A DNA stretch of 64,000 nt from Flavobacteriales bacterium (GTDB taxonomy: Bacteria > Bacteroidota > Bacteroidia > Flavobacteriales_F > PHOS-HE28), in NCBI GenBank assembly GCA_024103275.1, contig JAGFIV010000100.1:62001-126000 (forward strand), read 5' to 3'. The position numbers were made by a program, and so were the translations under genes. The notes beneath the pieces are model-generated. The model saw nothing but the letters and a program-made list of their open reading frames with translations, was not told the origin of the DNA and did not search any database. Positions 26,842 through 36,651 of the stretch are shown here, in pieces (the stretch's first letter is position 1; each line of letters begins with the position of its first letter).

Positions 26842-28263
26842 CTATTTCCCGGCGCCCCGCAGGATGATGAGCACGGTGTACGCCAGGATCTTCAGGTCCA
26901 CCCCCAGGCTCATGTTCTCGATGTACAGGATGTCGTACTTCAGCCGGCGCACCATCTGGTCCACGTTCTCCGCGTAGCCGAATTTCACCTGACCCCAGCT
27001 GGTGATGCCCGGGCGCACCTTATGCAGATGGCGGTAGTGGGGGGCCACCTGCATGATCCGGTCGATGAAGTACTGCCGCTCAGGGCGGGGGCCTACCAGG
27101 CTCATGTCGCCCACCAACACATTCCAGAACTGGGGCAGCTCGTCCATGCGCGTACGCCGCAGCCAGCGCCCCACGCGTGTGATCCGCGGGTCGGTACGGC
27201 TGCTCAGCTGGGGTCCGTTGCGCTCGGCATCGGTATGCATGGTGCGGAACTTGATGATCCGGAAGGGCCGGCCGTATTTCCCGATGCGCTCCTGCGTGAA
27301 GAACACCGGGCCGGGGCTGGACAGCTTCACCATCAACGCGATCAAGAGCAGGACGGGGGAGAGCACCACCAGGGCCAACGCGCTGAACAGGATGTCGAAG
27401 GCGCGTTTGAGCGAGAACTGCCACGCGGGCATGATCCGCGGGTTCACCTCGATCAGCGGTGCGCCGAAGATGCTCGTCATCTTCACGCTGCCCGCCAGGA
27501 TGTCGTACATGTCCGGGATGATCTTGATGCGTACCGGCGTGCCGTCCAGCTCGCTCAGGATCTTGCTGATGTGGGCGTGCTCGCTGCTTTCCACCGCGAT
27601 GATGGCCTCCTCCACCTGGTACTGGGGGATCAGCTTGCGCAATTGGTCCCAACGGCCCAGCAGGGGTAGGCCCGCCTCCTCCAGATGGTGGTCGCATCCG
27701 TTCACGCTCACGAAGCCCACGAAGCGGTTGCCCGGCGACTTGGGCAGCCCTTCGATCTCCTGGTGGATGGCAAAGGCCCGTTCGTTGCCGCCCACCAGCA
27801 ATGTGTTGAAGCCGAACCGGCGGTCGTGTACCCGCCGCACCGTGCGGCTGGTGAGCACGAAGCGGAAGGCGAAGAGCAGGAGGAAGTTCAGCCCGAACAG
27901 CACGCCGAAGTTGTAGTAGTAGTAGGCGGGCGTGGCCAGGGTGTCATCCAGCAATAGGGCAAAGAAGATGATGATGGACCCGATGAAGGCGATCAGCGCG
28001 GTCTGTTCCAGCTCCTTGGTGCGGAAGCGGCGGAAGATGTCGGTGTAGCCCCCGAAGGCCACGAACAGGAGCACCCAAAAGATCGGGATGGCCACCAGCC
28101 CCTGGAAGTAGCGGTGGTCCAAATGCACCTCCACCGGGTGGTGGAACTTCAGCGGCTCCAGGTAGACCTTTCGGAAGATGAAGAACAGGGTCCACGCCAG
28201 CGCCGTGGCCATCAGGTCGGCCACCACGTACAGCGCGGTCTGTTTCTTCCGGTCCATGGTCAT
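26842..28263 (-). CDS. Undecaprenyl-phosphate sugar-1-phosphate transferase (WbaP/WcaJ type)
   Basis: 473 residues. Four N-terminal TM helices and a nucleotide-binding-like CoA-binding_3 region (to about 270) lead to the C-terminal bacterial sugar transferase domain (about 285-473): RAFDILFSALALVVLSP, FRIIKFRTMH, WLRRTRMDELPQFWNVLVGDMSLVGPRPE, and the final YDILYIENMSLGVDLKILAYT. It would start exopolysaccharide or O-antigen repeat synthesis by moving a sugar phosphate to undecaprenyl phosphate. Its ATG overlaps the stop of the preceding lipoprotein gene (ATGA), so they are coupled. No glycosyltransferase cluster is nearby. Confidence 0.92.
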   Translation of the reverse strand: MTMDRKKQTALYVVADLMATALAWTLFFIFRKVYLEPLKFHHPVEVHLDHRYFQGLVAIPIFWVLLFVAFGGYTDIFRRFRTKELEQTALIAFIGSIIIFFALLLDDTLATPAYYYYNFGVLFGLNFLLLFAFRFVLTSRTVRRVHDRRFGFNTLLVGGNERAFAIHQEIEGLPKSPGNRFVGFVSVNGCDHHLEEAGLPLLGRWDQLRKLIPQYQVEEAIIAVESSEHAHISKILSELDGTPVRIKIIPDMYDILAGSVKMTSIFGAPLIEVNPRIMPAWQFSLKRAFDILFSALALVVLSPVLLLIALMVKLSSPGPVFFTQERIGKYGRPFRIIKFRTMHTDAERNGPQLSSRTDPRITRVGRWLRRTRMDELPQFWNVLVGDMSLVGPRPERQYFIDRIMQVAPHYRHLHKVRPGITSWGQVKFGYAENVDQMVRRLKYDILYIENMSLGVDLKILAYTVLIILRGAGK

Positions 28264-29108
28264 CTGCGCACCAGCTTGATGTTGTCGACATCCACGGTGC
28301 CGGAGGTGGCGCCGTTCTCCAGCGCGGCCTTCAGGAAGAAGCGCTTGTCAACGGCAGCGGACACGGCCCAGGGCTCGGAGAGGTCGATGTAGATCTTGTT
28401 CCAGGGCATGCTGCCGTCGGAGGCCTTCGTCGGCTTAAGGTAGACGTGCCCCACCTGCTGTTGCACCCCCATCAGCTGGTAGCGCACGCCCACCAGCACC
28501 CGGGTGTCGCTGCGGTAGTCCATTTCCAGGAAGACGGGGCTCCCGGTGCCGGTGAAGGCATCCCCGCTGCTCACGCCCAGGTAGCTGTCGTGCCCCGGGC
28601 CCAGGCTGATGCGGCCGTATTGGCTCCCCTGGTCCACCAAGGTGCTGTCCGAGGGCAGGAGCACCAGGGTGGCGGTGCATTGCACGGTATCAAACCGGGA
28701 ACCCGAATTGAAATCGGCCAGCCAAGTGTCCAGGCCATCAAAGTATCGGACCTGCGGGTCCACGGTGGCCACTTGCCCTTTCACCAGGGAGACCTGTTGC
28801 TGCCAAGTGGAATAGAACGGATATTGGACCCGGTCGTCCACCAGGCCGTTGCGGCGTATCCCCGCGACCAGCTTCACCTCGGCCATACCTTCGGCGATGA
28901 CGGGGATCCGGCGCTGCGGCTCCCAAACGCCCACCGGCTTGTCGTCCACATAAACCCATAGGTCGGTGATCTTCGAGGAGACCGGATGGCCCGAGGCATC
29001 CACCACCACCGGCGTGGAGAACAGGATATAGGAAGGAATGGCGCCGTCCTTTTTACAGGCGGTGGCGAACAACAGGGACAGGCCTACCAAGGGCAGGACA
29101 CGGGTCAT
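28260..29108 (-). CDS. Lipoprotein of unknown function coupled to the sugar transferase
   Basis: 282 residues from the ATG at 29108 (MTRVLPLVGLSLLFATACKKDG, lipobox FATAC). The mature part is beta-rich (VVVDASGHPVSSKITDLWVYVDDKPVGVW), and the C-terminal half looks like a jelly-roll or concanavalin-like domain ending in VDVDNIKLVRR. The ATGA overlap with the sugar transferase suggests a link to surface polysaccharide. No known family is claimed. Confidence 0.7.
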   Translation of the reverse strand: MTRVLPLVGLSLLFATACKKDGAIPSYILFSTPVVVDASGHPVSSKITDLWVYVDDKPVGVWEPQRRIPVIAEGMAEVKLVAGIRRNGLVDDRVQYPFYSTWQQQVSLVKGQVATVDPQVRYFDGLDTWLADFNSGSRFDTVQCTATLVLLPSDSTLVDQGSQYGRISLGPGHDSYLGVSSGDAFTGTGSPVFLEMDYRSDTRVLVGVRYQLMGVQQQVGHVYLKPTKASDGSMPWNKIYIDLSEPWAVSAAVDKRFFLKAALENGATSGTVDVDNIKLVRR

Positions 29109-29156
29109 GAGGCTCCTGTGCGGGTAACGCATCGGGACAGGGATCAGTATGGGCGG

Positions 29157-30140
29157 TCAGGTCCTGCGGATGTCCATGGCCGCCAGCACGCGGTGGGCCA
29201 GTTCCAGCGCGGCCAGCCCGTCGGCAGCCGTTACCGCCGGGGTACCTCCCGCGCGGATGGCCTTGGCAAAGGAGCGCAGTTCCTCGCGGATCGCATTGGT
29301 GGCAGGTATCGCCGGCTTATCGAAGGAAATCTCCCGAAGGCCCTTCCCTGGGCCCAGGTCCAAGGTGACGGCAAAGGGATCGGCCTCCGCCACGGTCCGC
29401 ATCCGCATGATCTCGGCCTCCTTCTTCAACATGTCCACCGCGATGTAGGCATCCTTCTGGAAGAAGCGGCTCTTGCGCATCTTTTTCATGCTGATGCGGC
29501 TGGCCGTCAGGTTGGCCACGCACCCGTTGGAAAAGGAGATCCGTGCATTGGAAATGTCCGGTGTATCGCTCACCACCGCCACCCCGCTGGCATGCACCTC
29601 CTCCACCGGGGCGTCCACCACGTCGAGGATGATGTCCAGGTCGTGGATCATCAGGTCCAGCACCACGCTCACGTCGGTGCCCCGCGGATCGAACTGGGCC
29701 AGGCGGTGTGTCTCAATGAACATGGGGGAATCCAGCATGGGCCGGGCGGCGAGGAAGGCCGGGTTGAAACGTTCCACGTGTCCCACCTGCACCAGGCGGC
29801 CCACGGCGGCGGAGCGTTCCACCAGCTCGCGGGCCTGGTCGAGGGTTTGGGCGATGGGCTTTTCTATGAACACATGGCGGCCGGCACCCAATGCCTGCAT
29901 GGCGCATGCGTGGTGGGCCACGGTGGGGGTCACCACGTCCACCACCTCGCTGGCCGCGATCAGTGCGGCCATGTCGTCCAACACGGGGACGCCGAATTCG
30001 GCCTGGACGCCCCCGGCCTTTTCGGGATGCGGATCATGGATGCCCACGATCTCGTAGTCCGTCAGTTCCTTCAATTGTTGCACATGGATCCGGCCCAGAT
30101 GGCCCGCGCCCAGCACACCGATACGAAGAGGCTTTTCCAT
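29157..30140 (-). CDS. Gfo/Idh/MocA family NAD(P)-dependent oxidoreductase
   Basis: 327 residues from the ATG at 30140. Rossmann motif IGVLGAGHLGRIHVQQLKEL; EKPIAQTLDQARELVERS with the EKP motif that binds nicotinamide; and the C-terminal domain with SVVLDLMIHDLDIILDVV, which holds the catalytic His/Asp pair. Members act on sugars or nucleotide sugars. Together with the sugar transferase just downstream this hints at surface sugar metabolism, but the substrate is open. Confidence 0.9.
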   Translation of the reverse strand: MEKPLRIGVLGAGHLGRIHVQQLKELTDYEIVGIHDPHPEKAGGVQAEFGVPVLDDMAALIAASEVVDVVTPTVAHHACAMQALGAGRHVFIEKPIAQTLDQARELVERSAAVGRLVQVGHVERFNPAFLAARPMLDSPMFIETHRLAQFDPRGTDVSVVLDLMIHDLDIILDVVDAPVEEVHASGVAVVSDTPDISNARISFSNGCVANLTASRISMKKMRKSRFFQKDAYIAVDMLKKEAEIMRMRTVAEADPFAVTLDLGPGKGLREISFDKPAIPATNAIREELRSFAKAIRAGGTPAVTAADGLAALELAHRVLAAMDIRRT

Positions 30141-30149
30141 GGAGGCGGG

Positions 30150-30157
30150 CAAAAGTA
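30150..30157 (-). promoter_or_regulatory. -7 element of the Gfo/Idh/MocA gene
   Basis: Minus-strand TACTTTTG, an exact match to TAnnTTTG, ending 9 nt before the ATG at 30140. Divergent from the pcm promoter. Confidence 0.55.
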
Positions 30158-30202
30158 GAGCGATCGGCGGACCGGCCGGGACAGGGGCCTGCCCGTGCGG
30201 GT

Positions 30203-30210
30203 TAGCTTTG
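30203..30210 (+). promoter_or_regulatory. -7 element of pcm
   Basis: TAGCTTTG, an exact TAnnTTTG, ending 10 nt before the ATG at 30221. Confidence 0.55.
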
Positions 30211-30220
30211 CGCGCCGATC

Positions 30221-30865
30221 ATGCAACAGGATGATTTTCGCCACCAAGGCATGCGCCGCAAGCTGGTGGAGGAGTTGGCGCGCAAGGGGATCACGGATGA
30301 CAAGGTGCTCAAGGCCATCGGCAAGGTGCCCCGGCACCTATTCATAGATGATACCGCGTTCGAACGGTTTGCCTATGTGGACCAGGCCTTCCCGATCGGG
30401 TGCGGCCAGACCATCTCGCAGCCGTACACCGTGGCCGTGCAAAGCGCGTTGCTGGCCGTGCGGCCGGGCGAGAAGGTGCTGGAGATAGGCACCGGATGCG
30501 GCTACCAGACCGCCGTGCTGTGCGAGCTGGGCGCCAAGGTGCACAGCATTGAACGGCACCGCCCCTTGTACCTGGCCACCAAGGCCCGGCTGGAGGCCAT
30601 GGGCTACAGGGCGCGCTTGGTGCATGGCGACGGATACAAGGGCTTGCCCGCCGATGCGCCGTTCGACAAGATCATCGTGACCTGCGGGGCCCCCGAACTG
30701 CCTTCGGCCCTGGTGGACCAGCTTGCCCCGGGCGGCATCCTGGTGATACCCCTGGGCGGTGAAGACGGCCAAACGATGTACACCATCACCAAGACCGCCG
30801 GGGGCATTACGCGCCGCGCGCATGGGGCCTTCAGCTTCGTGCCCATGCTGGGGAATAAAAAATGA
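30221..30865 (+). CDS. pcm: Protein-L-isoaspartate O-methyltransferase
   Basis: 214 residues. The entry motif (KVPRHLFIDD), substrate loop (YVDQAFPIGCGQTISQPYTVA), SAM site (VLEIGTGCGYQTAVL), and post motifs (FDKIIVTCGAPELPSALVDQL, PGGILVIPLG) are all as in the family. It repairs L-isoaspartyl residues in aged proteins. It is short and complete at the C-terminus. Confidence 0.95.
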   Translation: MQQDDFRHQGMRRKLVEELARKGITDDKVLKAIGKVPRHLFIDDTAFERFAYVDQAFPIGCGQTISQPYTVAVQSALLAVRPGEKVLEIGTGCGYQTAVLCELGAKVHSIERHRPLYLATKARLEAMGYRARLVHGDGYKGLPADAPFDKIIVTCGAPELPSALVDQLAPGGILVIPLGGEDGQTMYTITKTAGGITRRAHGAFSFVPMLGNKK

Positions 30866-31002
30866 TCCACCCTACGGGATTTAACGGACTGTGCTACATT
30901 CGCCCCCGATTTCGGCCAGATGGTCTATCGCGGCAGGGCAAGTGCATGGACAGAACGATCGGTGATCAACAAAAAATAGTTGATATGTCGATCGGATGTT
31001 TA

Positions 31003-31010
31003 TAAGTTTG
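31003..31010 (+). promoter_or_regulatory. Strong promoter of the 31 kb outer membrane-type gene
   Basis: TAAGTTTG, an exact -7 element, with a TTG -33 element at 30980-30982 (20 nt spacer) in an AT-rich stretch. The leader to the ATG at 31086 is about 70 nt, much longer than for other genes here, which suits a highly expressed and possibly post-transcriptionally controlled gene. Confidence 0.65.
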
Positions 31011-31085
31011 CGCCGCCGATCAGGTAGATTTGATCGACCAAGCAGAACCAACCTCAAACCAAAGCACACGAAAAACCAAAAAGTC

Positions 31086-31928
31086 ATGAAGAAGACTGTA
31101 CTGTTCACCGCCGCGCTCGTTGCCGTATCGGCCGTTAGCGCGCAAACCGGTGAGATCACCAGCAACCGCGGCGAGAACTGGTTGTCGCAGGATGGGGACT
31201 GGGGTCTGACCTTCGAGGCAACCCCCCTGCTTAACTATGCCGGCAACCTGTTCAACAACGGGAACAACACCGGTGTGATGTCCATGAACAACCTGTTCAG
31301 CAGCGCTGGTGCTGCCGGTATCAAGGGCAACCAAGTTGTCATCGGTGCCAAGAAGCTGATCGATGCCAACACGGCCTACCGCGGCCGTGTTCGTTTGGGC
31401 TTCGGCAGCGAAAAGGAGACCGCAAAAGTGGCGGACCTGAGCGCCGGGGCAGCAGCTGATGCAAAGGTGGATAACGTGACCAAGAACGGCTTCATGGGCA
31501 TCGACCTCGGCTTCGGCCTGGAGAAGCGCGTGGGCAGCACCCGCGTCGTGGGTGTCTATGGCGCCATGTTGAACGTGGGCTTCGGCAGCAGCAAGACCAC
31601 GTACGAGTACGGCAACGCCATTACGGCTACCAACGCTGGTCCTCGCGATACCGAGGTCAAGAACGGCTCTACCATGGCCATCGGCTTGCAAGCCTTCGGT
31701 GGTGTGGAATGGTTCTGCGCCCCCAAGATCTCCCTCAGCGGTGAGTACACCTGGGGCCTTGCGCTGAGCAGCACCGGCTTCGGCTCCTCAACCTCTGAAG
31801 AGTGGGATGCGGCCAACAGCAACATCAAGACCACGACTACGGAAGGTACGACCAACAAGAAGAACGCGTTCAGCCTTGACACCGGCGTGAGCGGTGCTTC
31901 CATCGGTGTTAACTTCTACTTCCAATAA
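31086..31928 (+). CDS. Abundant outer-membrane beta-barrel-like protein
   Basis: 280 residues. A clean signal peptide (MKKTVLFTAALVAVSAVSAQ) is followed by alternating strands with Gly and aromatic residues (WGLTFEATPLLNYAGNLF, GRVRLGFGSEKE, GIDLGFGLEKRVGSTRVVGVYGAML, ISLSGEYTWGLAL) and a final strand ending in Phe (SIGVNFYFQ), the usual sign of an outer membrane barrel recognised by BamA. It could be a small porin or a structural barrel. It has its own strong promoter and terminator, so it is a single-gene, probably highly expressed unit. Confidence 0.8.
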   Translation: MKKTVLFTAALVAVSAVSAQTGEITSNRGENWLSQDGDWGLTFEATPLLNYAGNLFNNGNNTGVMSMNNLFSSAGAAGIKGNQVVIGAKKLIDANTAYRGRVRLGFGSEKETAKVADLSAGAAADAKVDNVTKNGFMGIDLGFGLEKRVGSTRVVGVYGAMLNVGFGSSKTTYEYGNAITATNAGPRDTEVKNGSTMAIGLQAFGGVEWFCAPKISLSGEYTWGLALSSTGFGSSTSEEWDAANSNIKTTTTEGTTNKKNAFSLDTGVSGASIGVNFYFQ

Positions 31929-31951
31929 GAGCGGTTCCCGCTTTGGTCCTG

Positions 31952-31984
31952 AAAGCCCCCGGAAACGGGGGCTTTCTCGTTTTA
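31952..31984 (+). terminator. Rho-independent terminator
   Basis: Perfect 11-bp stem GAAAGCCCCCG / CGGGGGCTTTC with a GAAA (GNRA) tetraloop at 31952-31977, then TCGTTTT. It ends the 31 kb barrel gene. Confidence 0.9.
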
Positions 31985-32071
31985 TGGGCCGGAACCAATG
32001 GAGTTCCTGATCAACAACCGGCCTACCTGTCGGACCACCCCTCCCGGCCTTCCGGGGAAGCGCTTGCCGGG

Positions 32072-32079
32072 TACCTTCG
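32072..32079 (+). promoter_or_regulatory. -7 element 4 nt before nnr
   Basis: TACCTTCG-TGGC-ATG. The element ends exactly 4 nt before the start codon at 32084. Confidence 0.55.
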
Positions 32080-32083
32080 TGGC

Positions 32084-33601
32084 ATGATACCCATCCTGTC
32101 CGCTGAGCAGATCCGCCAGGCAGACGCCCACACCATCGCCCGTGGACCCATCGCCTCCATCGACCTGATGGAGCGGGCGGCAATGGCTTGCACCAACCGC
32201 CTGACGGAACTGTTGCCGCCGGAAATACCGCTATGTGTGCTGGCCGGCATGGGCAACAATGGAGGGGACGGACTGGCCATCGCCCGCCTGTTGAAAAAAG
32301 CAGGGAGGACCGTGCAGGTGGTGATCGCGGGCTGGAAAAAGGAAGGAAGCCCCGATTTTGAGGTGAACCGCAAACGGGCAGAAGAAGCCCAAGTGCCCGT
32401 CCAAGTGCTGGGGGAAGGCGCACCCCTGCCCCCGGTGGAGCCGGGCACCGTCGTGGTCGATGCGCTCTTCGGCACCGGCCTGCAACGCCCCGTCTCCGGT
32501 TGGGTGAAGGAAGTGGTGCGTGAACTGAATGCACGCCCCGGACGGGTGATCGCGATCGACCTGCCCTCGGGCCTCTTTGCGGACGACAACGCCACGAATG
32601 ATCCCGAAGCCATCGTGCGCGCGGAGCGGACCCTCACGCTGGAATTGCCCAAGCGGGCCCTGCTGATGGCGGACCACTACCGCTTTGCCGGGGAGTGGGA
32701 GGTGCTGCCCATCGGCCTGGACCGGGCATTCATTGCGGAACAGCCCGCCGGGGCGATGATCCCCGAAGGGCCCGACCTGGCCGCCCTGCTGCCACGGCGC
32801 AGCCGGGTCTCCCACAAGGGCGACCATGGGCACGCCTGGCTGCTGGCGGGGGGACCCGGCAAAATGGGCGCTGCCGTCATGGCTGCCCGGGCCTGCCTGC
32901 GCTCGGGCTGCGGCTTGCTCACGGTGCGGGTGCCACGGGAACAGGCACCGGTGGTCCACGCCGCGGTGCCCGAGGCCATGGTCTCCACGGACCAGGAGGA
33001 ATGGCTGGCCACCCTTCCCAAATTCGGCCGTGTATCCGCCGTCGGCACGGGGCCGGGAATGGGCACCCACGATGCCAGTGCCCGCATGCTGAAACACCTG
33101 GTCCAGGAGGCACCGGCGCCGCTGGTGATGGATGCCGATGCCCTCAACATCCTTGCGGAGAACAGGACCTGGCTTTCTTTCCTGCCGGCCGGCACCATCC
33201 TCACGCCCCACCCCAAGGAGCTGGAGCGCCTGGCGGGCAGGGCCGGCAGCGACGAGGAGCGCTTGGCACAGGCGCGGGAGCTGGCCCGCAAGCACCGCGC
33301 AGTGGTGGTGCTCAAAGGTGCCTACACCGCCGTATGCAGCCCGGACGGCCGCTTGTTCTTCAATGGCACGGGCAACGCAGGAATGGCCAAGGGCGGCAGC
33401 GGCGACGTGCTTACCGGCATCATCACCGGGTTGCGGGCACAAGGGCTGGACCCGTTGTCCGCAGCCTTGGTGGGCGTGCATGTACATGGCAAGGCGGGCG
33501 ACTTGGCGGCGGCGGACCTGGGGATGGACGGCATGCTGCCCACCGACCTGATCGACCGGTTGCCGCAAGCATGGATGGATTTACGCCGCCTGCACGGGTA
33601 G
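32084..33601 (+). CDS. nnr: Bifunctional NAD(P)HX epimerase/dehydratase
   Basis: 505 residues. The N-terminal YjeF_N epimerase half has VLAGMGNNGGDGLAIARLL and VVVDALFGTGLQRPVSG. The C-terminal ribokinase-like ADP/ATP-dependent dehydratase half has HAWLLAGGPGKMGAAVMAARACLRSG, LVMDADALNIL, TPHPKELERLAG and GTGNAGMAKGGSGDVLTGII. It repairs hydrated NADH and NADPH. The two-domain length is normal for bacteria. Confidence 0.94.
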   Translation: MIPILSAEQIRQADAHTIARGPIASIDLMERAAMACTNRLTELLPPEIPLCVLAGMGNNGGDGLAIARLLKKAGRTVQVVIAGWKKEGSPDFEVNRKRAEEAQVPVQVLGEGAPLPPVEPGTVVVDALFGTGLQRPVSGWVKEVVRELNARPGRVIAIDLPSGLFADDNATNDPEAIVRAERTLTLELPKRALLMADHYRFAGEWEVLPIGLDRAFIAEQPAGAMIPEGPDLAALLPRRSRVSHKGDHGHAWLLAGGPGKMGAAVMAARACLRSGCGLLTVRVPREQAPVVHAAVPEAMVSTDQEEWLATLPKFGRVSAVGTGPGMGTHDASARMLKHLVQEAPAPLVMDADALNILAENRTWLSFLPAGTILTPHPKELERLAGRAGSDEERLAQARELARKHRAVVVLKGAYTAVCSPDGRLFFNGTGNAGMAKGGSGDVLTGIITGLRAQGLDPLSAALVGVHVHGKAGDLAAADLGMDGMLPTDLIDRLPQAWMDLRRLHG

Positions 33602-33627
33602 GCCCATGGGCTGGGGCCCGCAGGTCA

Positions 33628-34248
33628 TCATAGCAGGCCTTCCACCGCCCCCTTGCCCTCGCGGAGCACCACCGGGCCGGCACCGGTGATGTCGATCACG
33701 GTGGAACCGAGCAGGCCACCCGGCCCGCCATCGATCACCAGGTCCACTTGGTGGCCGATGCGTTCGTGGATCAGTTCCGGGTCCGCCGTGTGCTCCAGCA
33801 ACTCATCCTCGTCATGCACGCTGGTGACCACCAGGGCATGGCCCAGGGCTTCCACCAAGGCTACCGGGATGGGGTGGTCCGGGACGCGTATCCCCACGGT
33901 GTGCTTCTTGTTCTTGAACAGGTTGGGGATCTCGCTGCTGGCCGGAACGATGAACGTGTACGGGCCGGGGAGTGCTTTTTTCATCACCCGGAAGCTGGGC
34001 GTGCTGATGGCCCTGGCATACATGCTCAACTGGCTGAGGTCCTTGCAGATCAACGAAAGGTTCGTCTTCTGCGTCCGGGTGCCCTTCAACCGTGCGATGG
34101 CCTCGATGCCCCGCGGCTGATGGGCGCTGCAGGCGAAGGCATACACCGTGTCGGTGGGGCACACCACCACCGCACCCTTGTTCAACCGCTCCACCACGTG
34201 CGCCACCTTGCGGGGCTCCGGGTTCTTCGGATGGATGGACAACAGCAT
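33628..34248 (-). CDS. tsaC: L-threonylcarbamoyladenylate synthase
   Basis: 206 residues of the Sua5/YciO/YrdC/YwlC fold: VVVCPTDTVYAFACSA, ARLKGTRTQKTNLSLICKDLSQLS, LPGPYTFIVPAS, VGIRVPDHPI. It makes the threonylcarbamoyl-AMP used for t6A in tRNAs. The opening motif is PTDTVY as in TsaC. It lacks the Sua5 C-terminal domain, and details (KGTRTQK, YARAI) are closer to the YciO-like branch, so activity on tRNA is probable but not certain. Confidence 0.82.
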   Translation of the reverse strand: MLLSIHPKNPEPRKVAHVVERLNKGAVVVCPTDTVYAFACSAHQPRGIEAIARLKGTRTQKTNLSLICKDLSQLSMYARAISTPSFRVMKKALPGPYTFIVPASSEIPNLFKNKKHTVGIRVPDHPIPVALVEALGHALVVTSVHDEDELLEHTADPELIHERIGHQVDLVIDGGPGGLLGSTVIDITGAGPVVLREGKGAVEGLL

Positions 34249-34249
34249 G

Positions 34250-34924
34250 CTACTTGGCCGGGGCGTGCTGCTTGGCGGCCTTCTTGTGGTCGGCCAGGAA
34301 CTTCTCCAGCCCGATGTCCGTGAGCGGGTGGTTGAACAGGGCCAGGATGGCGCTGAGCGGACAGGTGGCCACGTCCGCACCGATCTCCGCGCACTGCACG
34401 ATGTGCATCGGATGGCGGATGCTGGCCGCCAGGATCTGCGTTTCGAATTGGTAGTTGTCGTAGATCCCCCGGATCTGCTCGATCAGTTGCAGGCCGTCGG
34501 TGCTCACGTCGTCCAGCCGCCCCACGAAGGGCGATACGTACTTGGCGCCCGCCTTGGCCGCCAGCAGGGCCTGCCCGGCGCTGAACACCAGCGTGCAGTT
34601 GGTCTTGATGCCCTTGCCGTGGAAATGCTTGATCGCCTTGATGCCGTCGCGGGTCATGGGCAGCTTCACCGTGATGTTGGGGTGCAGGGCGGCCAAGTTC
34701 TCCCCTTCGCGCACCATCCCTTCATAGTCAGTGGAGATCACCTCCGCGCTTACGTCGCCGTCCACGATGTTGCAGATGTCCACGTAGTGTTTCATCACCC
34801 GGTCCGTGCCGGTGATGCCTTCCTTGGCCATCAGCGACGGGTTGGTGGTGACGCCGTCCAGGATCCCCAGTTCCTGGGCTTCCTTGATCTGGGCGAGGCT
34901 GGCGGTATCGATGAAGAATTTCAT
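34250..34924 (-). CDS. fsa: Transaldolase / fructose-6-phosphate aldolase family
   Basis: 224 residues, the short transaldolase subfamily. [31 protein letters not shown], the Schiff-base Lys in [41 protein letters not shown], and the C-terminal [14 protein letters not shown]. It moves a dihydroxyacetone unit in the pentose phosphate pathway. It lies 1 nt upstream of tsaC on the same strand, so both are one operon. Confidence 0.92.
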   Translation of the reverse strand: MKFFIDTASLAQIKEAQELGILDGVTTNPSLMAKEGITGTDRVMKHYVDICNIVDGDVSAEVISTDYEGMVREGENLAALHPNITVKLPMTRDGIKAIKHFHGKGIKTNCTLVFSAGQALLAAKAGAKYVSPFVGRLDDVSTDGLQLIEQIRGIYDNYQFETQILAASIRHPMHIVQCAEIGADVATCPLSAILALFNHPLTDIGLEKFLADHKKAAKQHAPAK

Positions 34925-34928
34925 GCCG

Positions 34929-34936
34929 CAAAGGTA
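34929..34936 (-). promoter_or_regulatory. -7 element 4 nt before fsa
   Basis: Minus-strand TACCTTTG-CGGC-ATG: an exact TAnnTTTG that ends 4 nt before the start codon at 34924. Confidence 0.65.
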
Positions 34937-34992
34937 TGCAGCGGCCACCCCTTGCGGAATGGCCCGCCGTGCATGATGCTCCGGCGACGGGC

Positions 34993-36651
34993 CTATTTCA
35001 CCCAGCGCAACGCACGGCCGGGGCCACCACCCTGCACGCGGATCGCATACACACCGGACGGAAGATCGCCCAACGGCAATTCCACCCTTTCGGAGGCTGC
35101 CGGGAGCACCATGCCGAACAGCTGCCTGCCCTGCATGTCGAACACCGCCAAGCGGCCCCTGGCCAGTCCGGCGGGCAACAGCACCACCGGGGTTGCCGAT
35201 GGATTCTGCTCCAGGCGTAAGTCCGCTTGGTCGGCAAGCGGACCCGCCACGGTGGTGCCGATGTCCAGGTCGGGGATGTTCTGCGCATAAATGCCGGCCG
35301 GGCTGCGCCCATCCTGCCATGCGGCGACCATCTGGCCGTCCTGCAGGCCCGAAAGTTGCATGTCGTCCTTGCCGCTGCCCAGGGTGCAGATGTCCCGCTG
35401 TGCCGGTTCCCACGCAGGGGTGCCGTCCAAGGCCACGCGGGTGGCCGCAAGCGTCACCTGGTCGAAACCGCCGGTGGCGTGCAGGACCACCGCCCCGTCG
35501 CCCGTGGCCGAGATGTCCCACGGCTGTACGCTTTGTGCGCTTACAGGGATCACGGTGACGGCCTGGTCGCCCAATTGCCGCACCCCGGCCGTATCCAGGC
35601 GCTGCACCGACACGCCCGATTGGTTCTGTCCGATGTCGGTGACCTGCAGGGCCACCATCAGGCCGTCATCGTCGTTGATCAACGCCACGCCCCTGCCACC
35701 TGAAAACTTCTGCGTGCTGTTGCCATCGTCCAAGCGGGTGCCCTCGGCCGACCAGGTGCTTCCATCCCCACGCACCCGCTGCACGTACACGTCCGTTATG
35801 CCGGGATTGACCGGATTGCCGGTATTGAAGGCCACATAGAAGCCATCATGCCCGTCCGGCACGGCATGGGGAAAGTGGAAGAAGGGGATCTGCTTGGTGG
35901 AGACCTGGACCGGGTGGGCCCAAACTGCGTTGCCGTCGACATCATAGCGCTGGGCGTACAGCACCCACGGCGGCAGGCCGAACCCGCCCGCACTGACCCC
36001 ATGGAAGAGGATGAAACCGCCGTCGGAAGTGGCCACGGGCATCAGGTTGACCATGTTCACCGCCGCCGAGACCACGATGGGAGAGGCCAGGAGCACCTCA
36101 CCTGACGGCCCCACCAACTGCACGCCGACCGTGCGCGGGTCCGAGTTCATGTTCCAGGAGATGGCCACATTGCCGTTGGTGAGCGGTGCCACCGCGGGGG
36201 CCATGCCGGTGGTGCCCGGTGAAGGCAACTCCACGCCGTCCGGCCCCCAGAGGAAGCTGCCATCAGGGCTGATCTTGTACGCCACGATGTCCAGCTGGCC
36301 GGTCCGTTCATCCTGGAAGGCCACCACCGCATTGCCGTCCTTGTCGGCCTTCAGGTCGTACCGGTAGACGGCGCTGTTCTGGGGATGGGCGCTCACCACC
36401 AGGCCCGTGTCCGGCCACAACCGGTTGCCTCCGGCATCCAGTCGCTGCATGCGCAATTGATAGGCGCCGCCGCCATTCTCGAACCAGCTGAAGTAGGTGC
36501 TGCCGTCCGGCCCGTCCGCCACTAATGGCACCGATGCTTCCCCTGCTTGGACCGTGCGCACCGGCGTGTTCACCGATACGTCCGTGGTCCACTGGGCATG
36601 CAGGGCGGACAGCGGTGCAAGGCTGAGCAAGGTGAGTAGCGTTGTTTTCAT
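34993..36651 (-). CDS. T9SS-secreted cargo with beta-propeller-like body
   Basis: 552 residues. Signal peptide ([20 protein letters not shown]); a body with repeated units [37 protein letters not shown] and similar ([23 protein letters not shown]), typical of secreted proteins that read out as propeller blades; and a C-terminal T9SS type A sorting domain (about 470-552) ending [23 protein letters not shown]. It would cross the outer membrane through the T9SS. Function otherwise unknown. TACCTTCA lies about 20 nt before the ATG. Confidence 0.82.
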   Translation of the reverse strand: MKTTLLTLLSLAPLSALHAQWTTDVSVNTPVRTVQAGEASVPLVADGPDGSTYFSWFENGGGAYQLRMQRLDAGGNRLWPDTGLVVSAHPQNSAVYRYDLKADKDGNAVVAFQDERTGQLDIVAYKISPDGSFLWGPDGVELPSPGTTGMAPAVAPLTNGNVAISWNMNSDPRTVGVQLVGPSGEVLLASPIVVSAAVNMVNLMPVATSDGGFILFHGVSAGGFGLPPWVLYAQRYDVDGNAVWAHPVQVSTKQIPFFHFPHAVPDGHDGFYVAFNTGNPVNPGITDVYVQRVRGDGSTWSAEGTRLDDGNSTQKFSGGRGVALINDDDGLMVALQVTDIGQNQSGVSVQRLDTAGVRQLGDQAVTVIPVSAQSVQPWDISATGDGAVVLHATGGFDQVTLAATRVALDGTPAWEPAQRDICTLGSGKDDMQLSGLQDGQMVAAWQDGRSPAGIYAQNIPDLDIGTTVAGPLADQADLRLEQNPSATPVVLLPAGLARGRLAVFDMQGRQLFGMVLPAASERVELPLGDLPSGVYAIRVQGGGPGRALRWVK

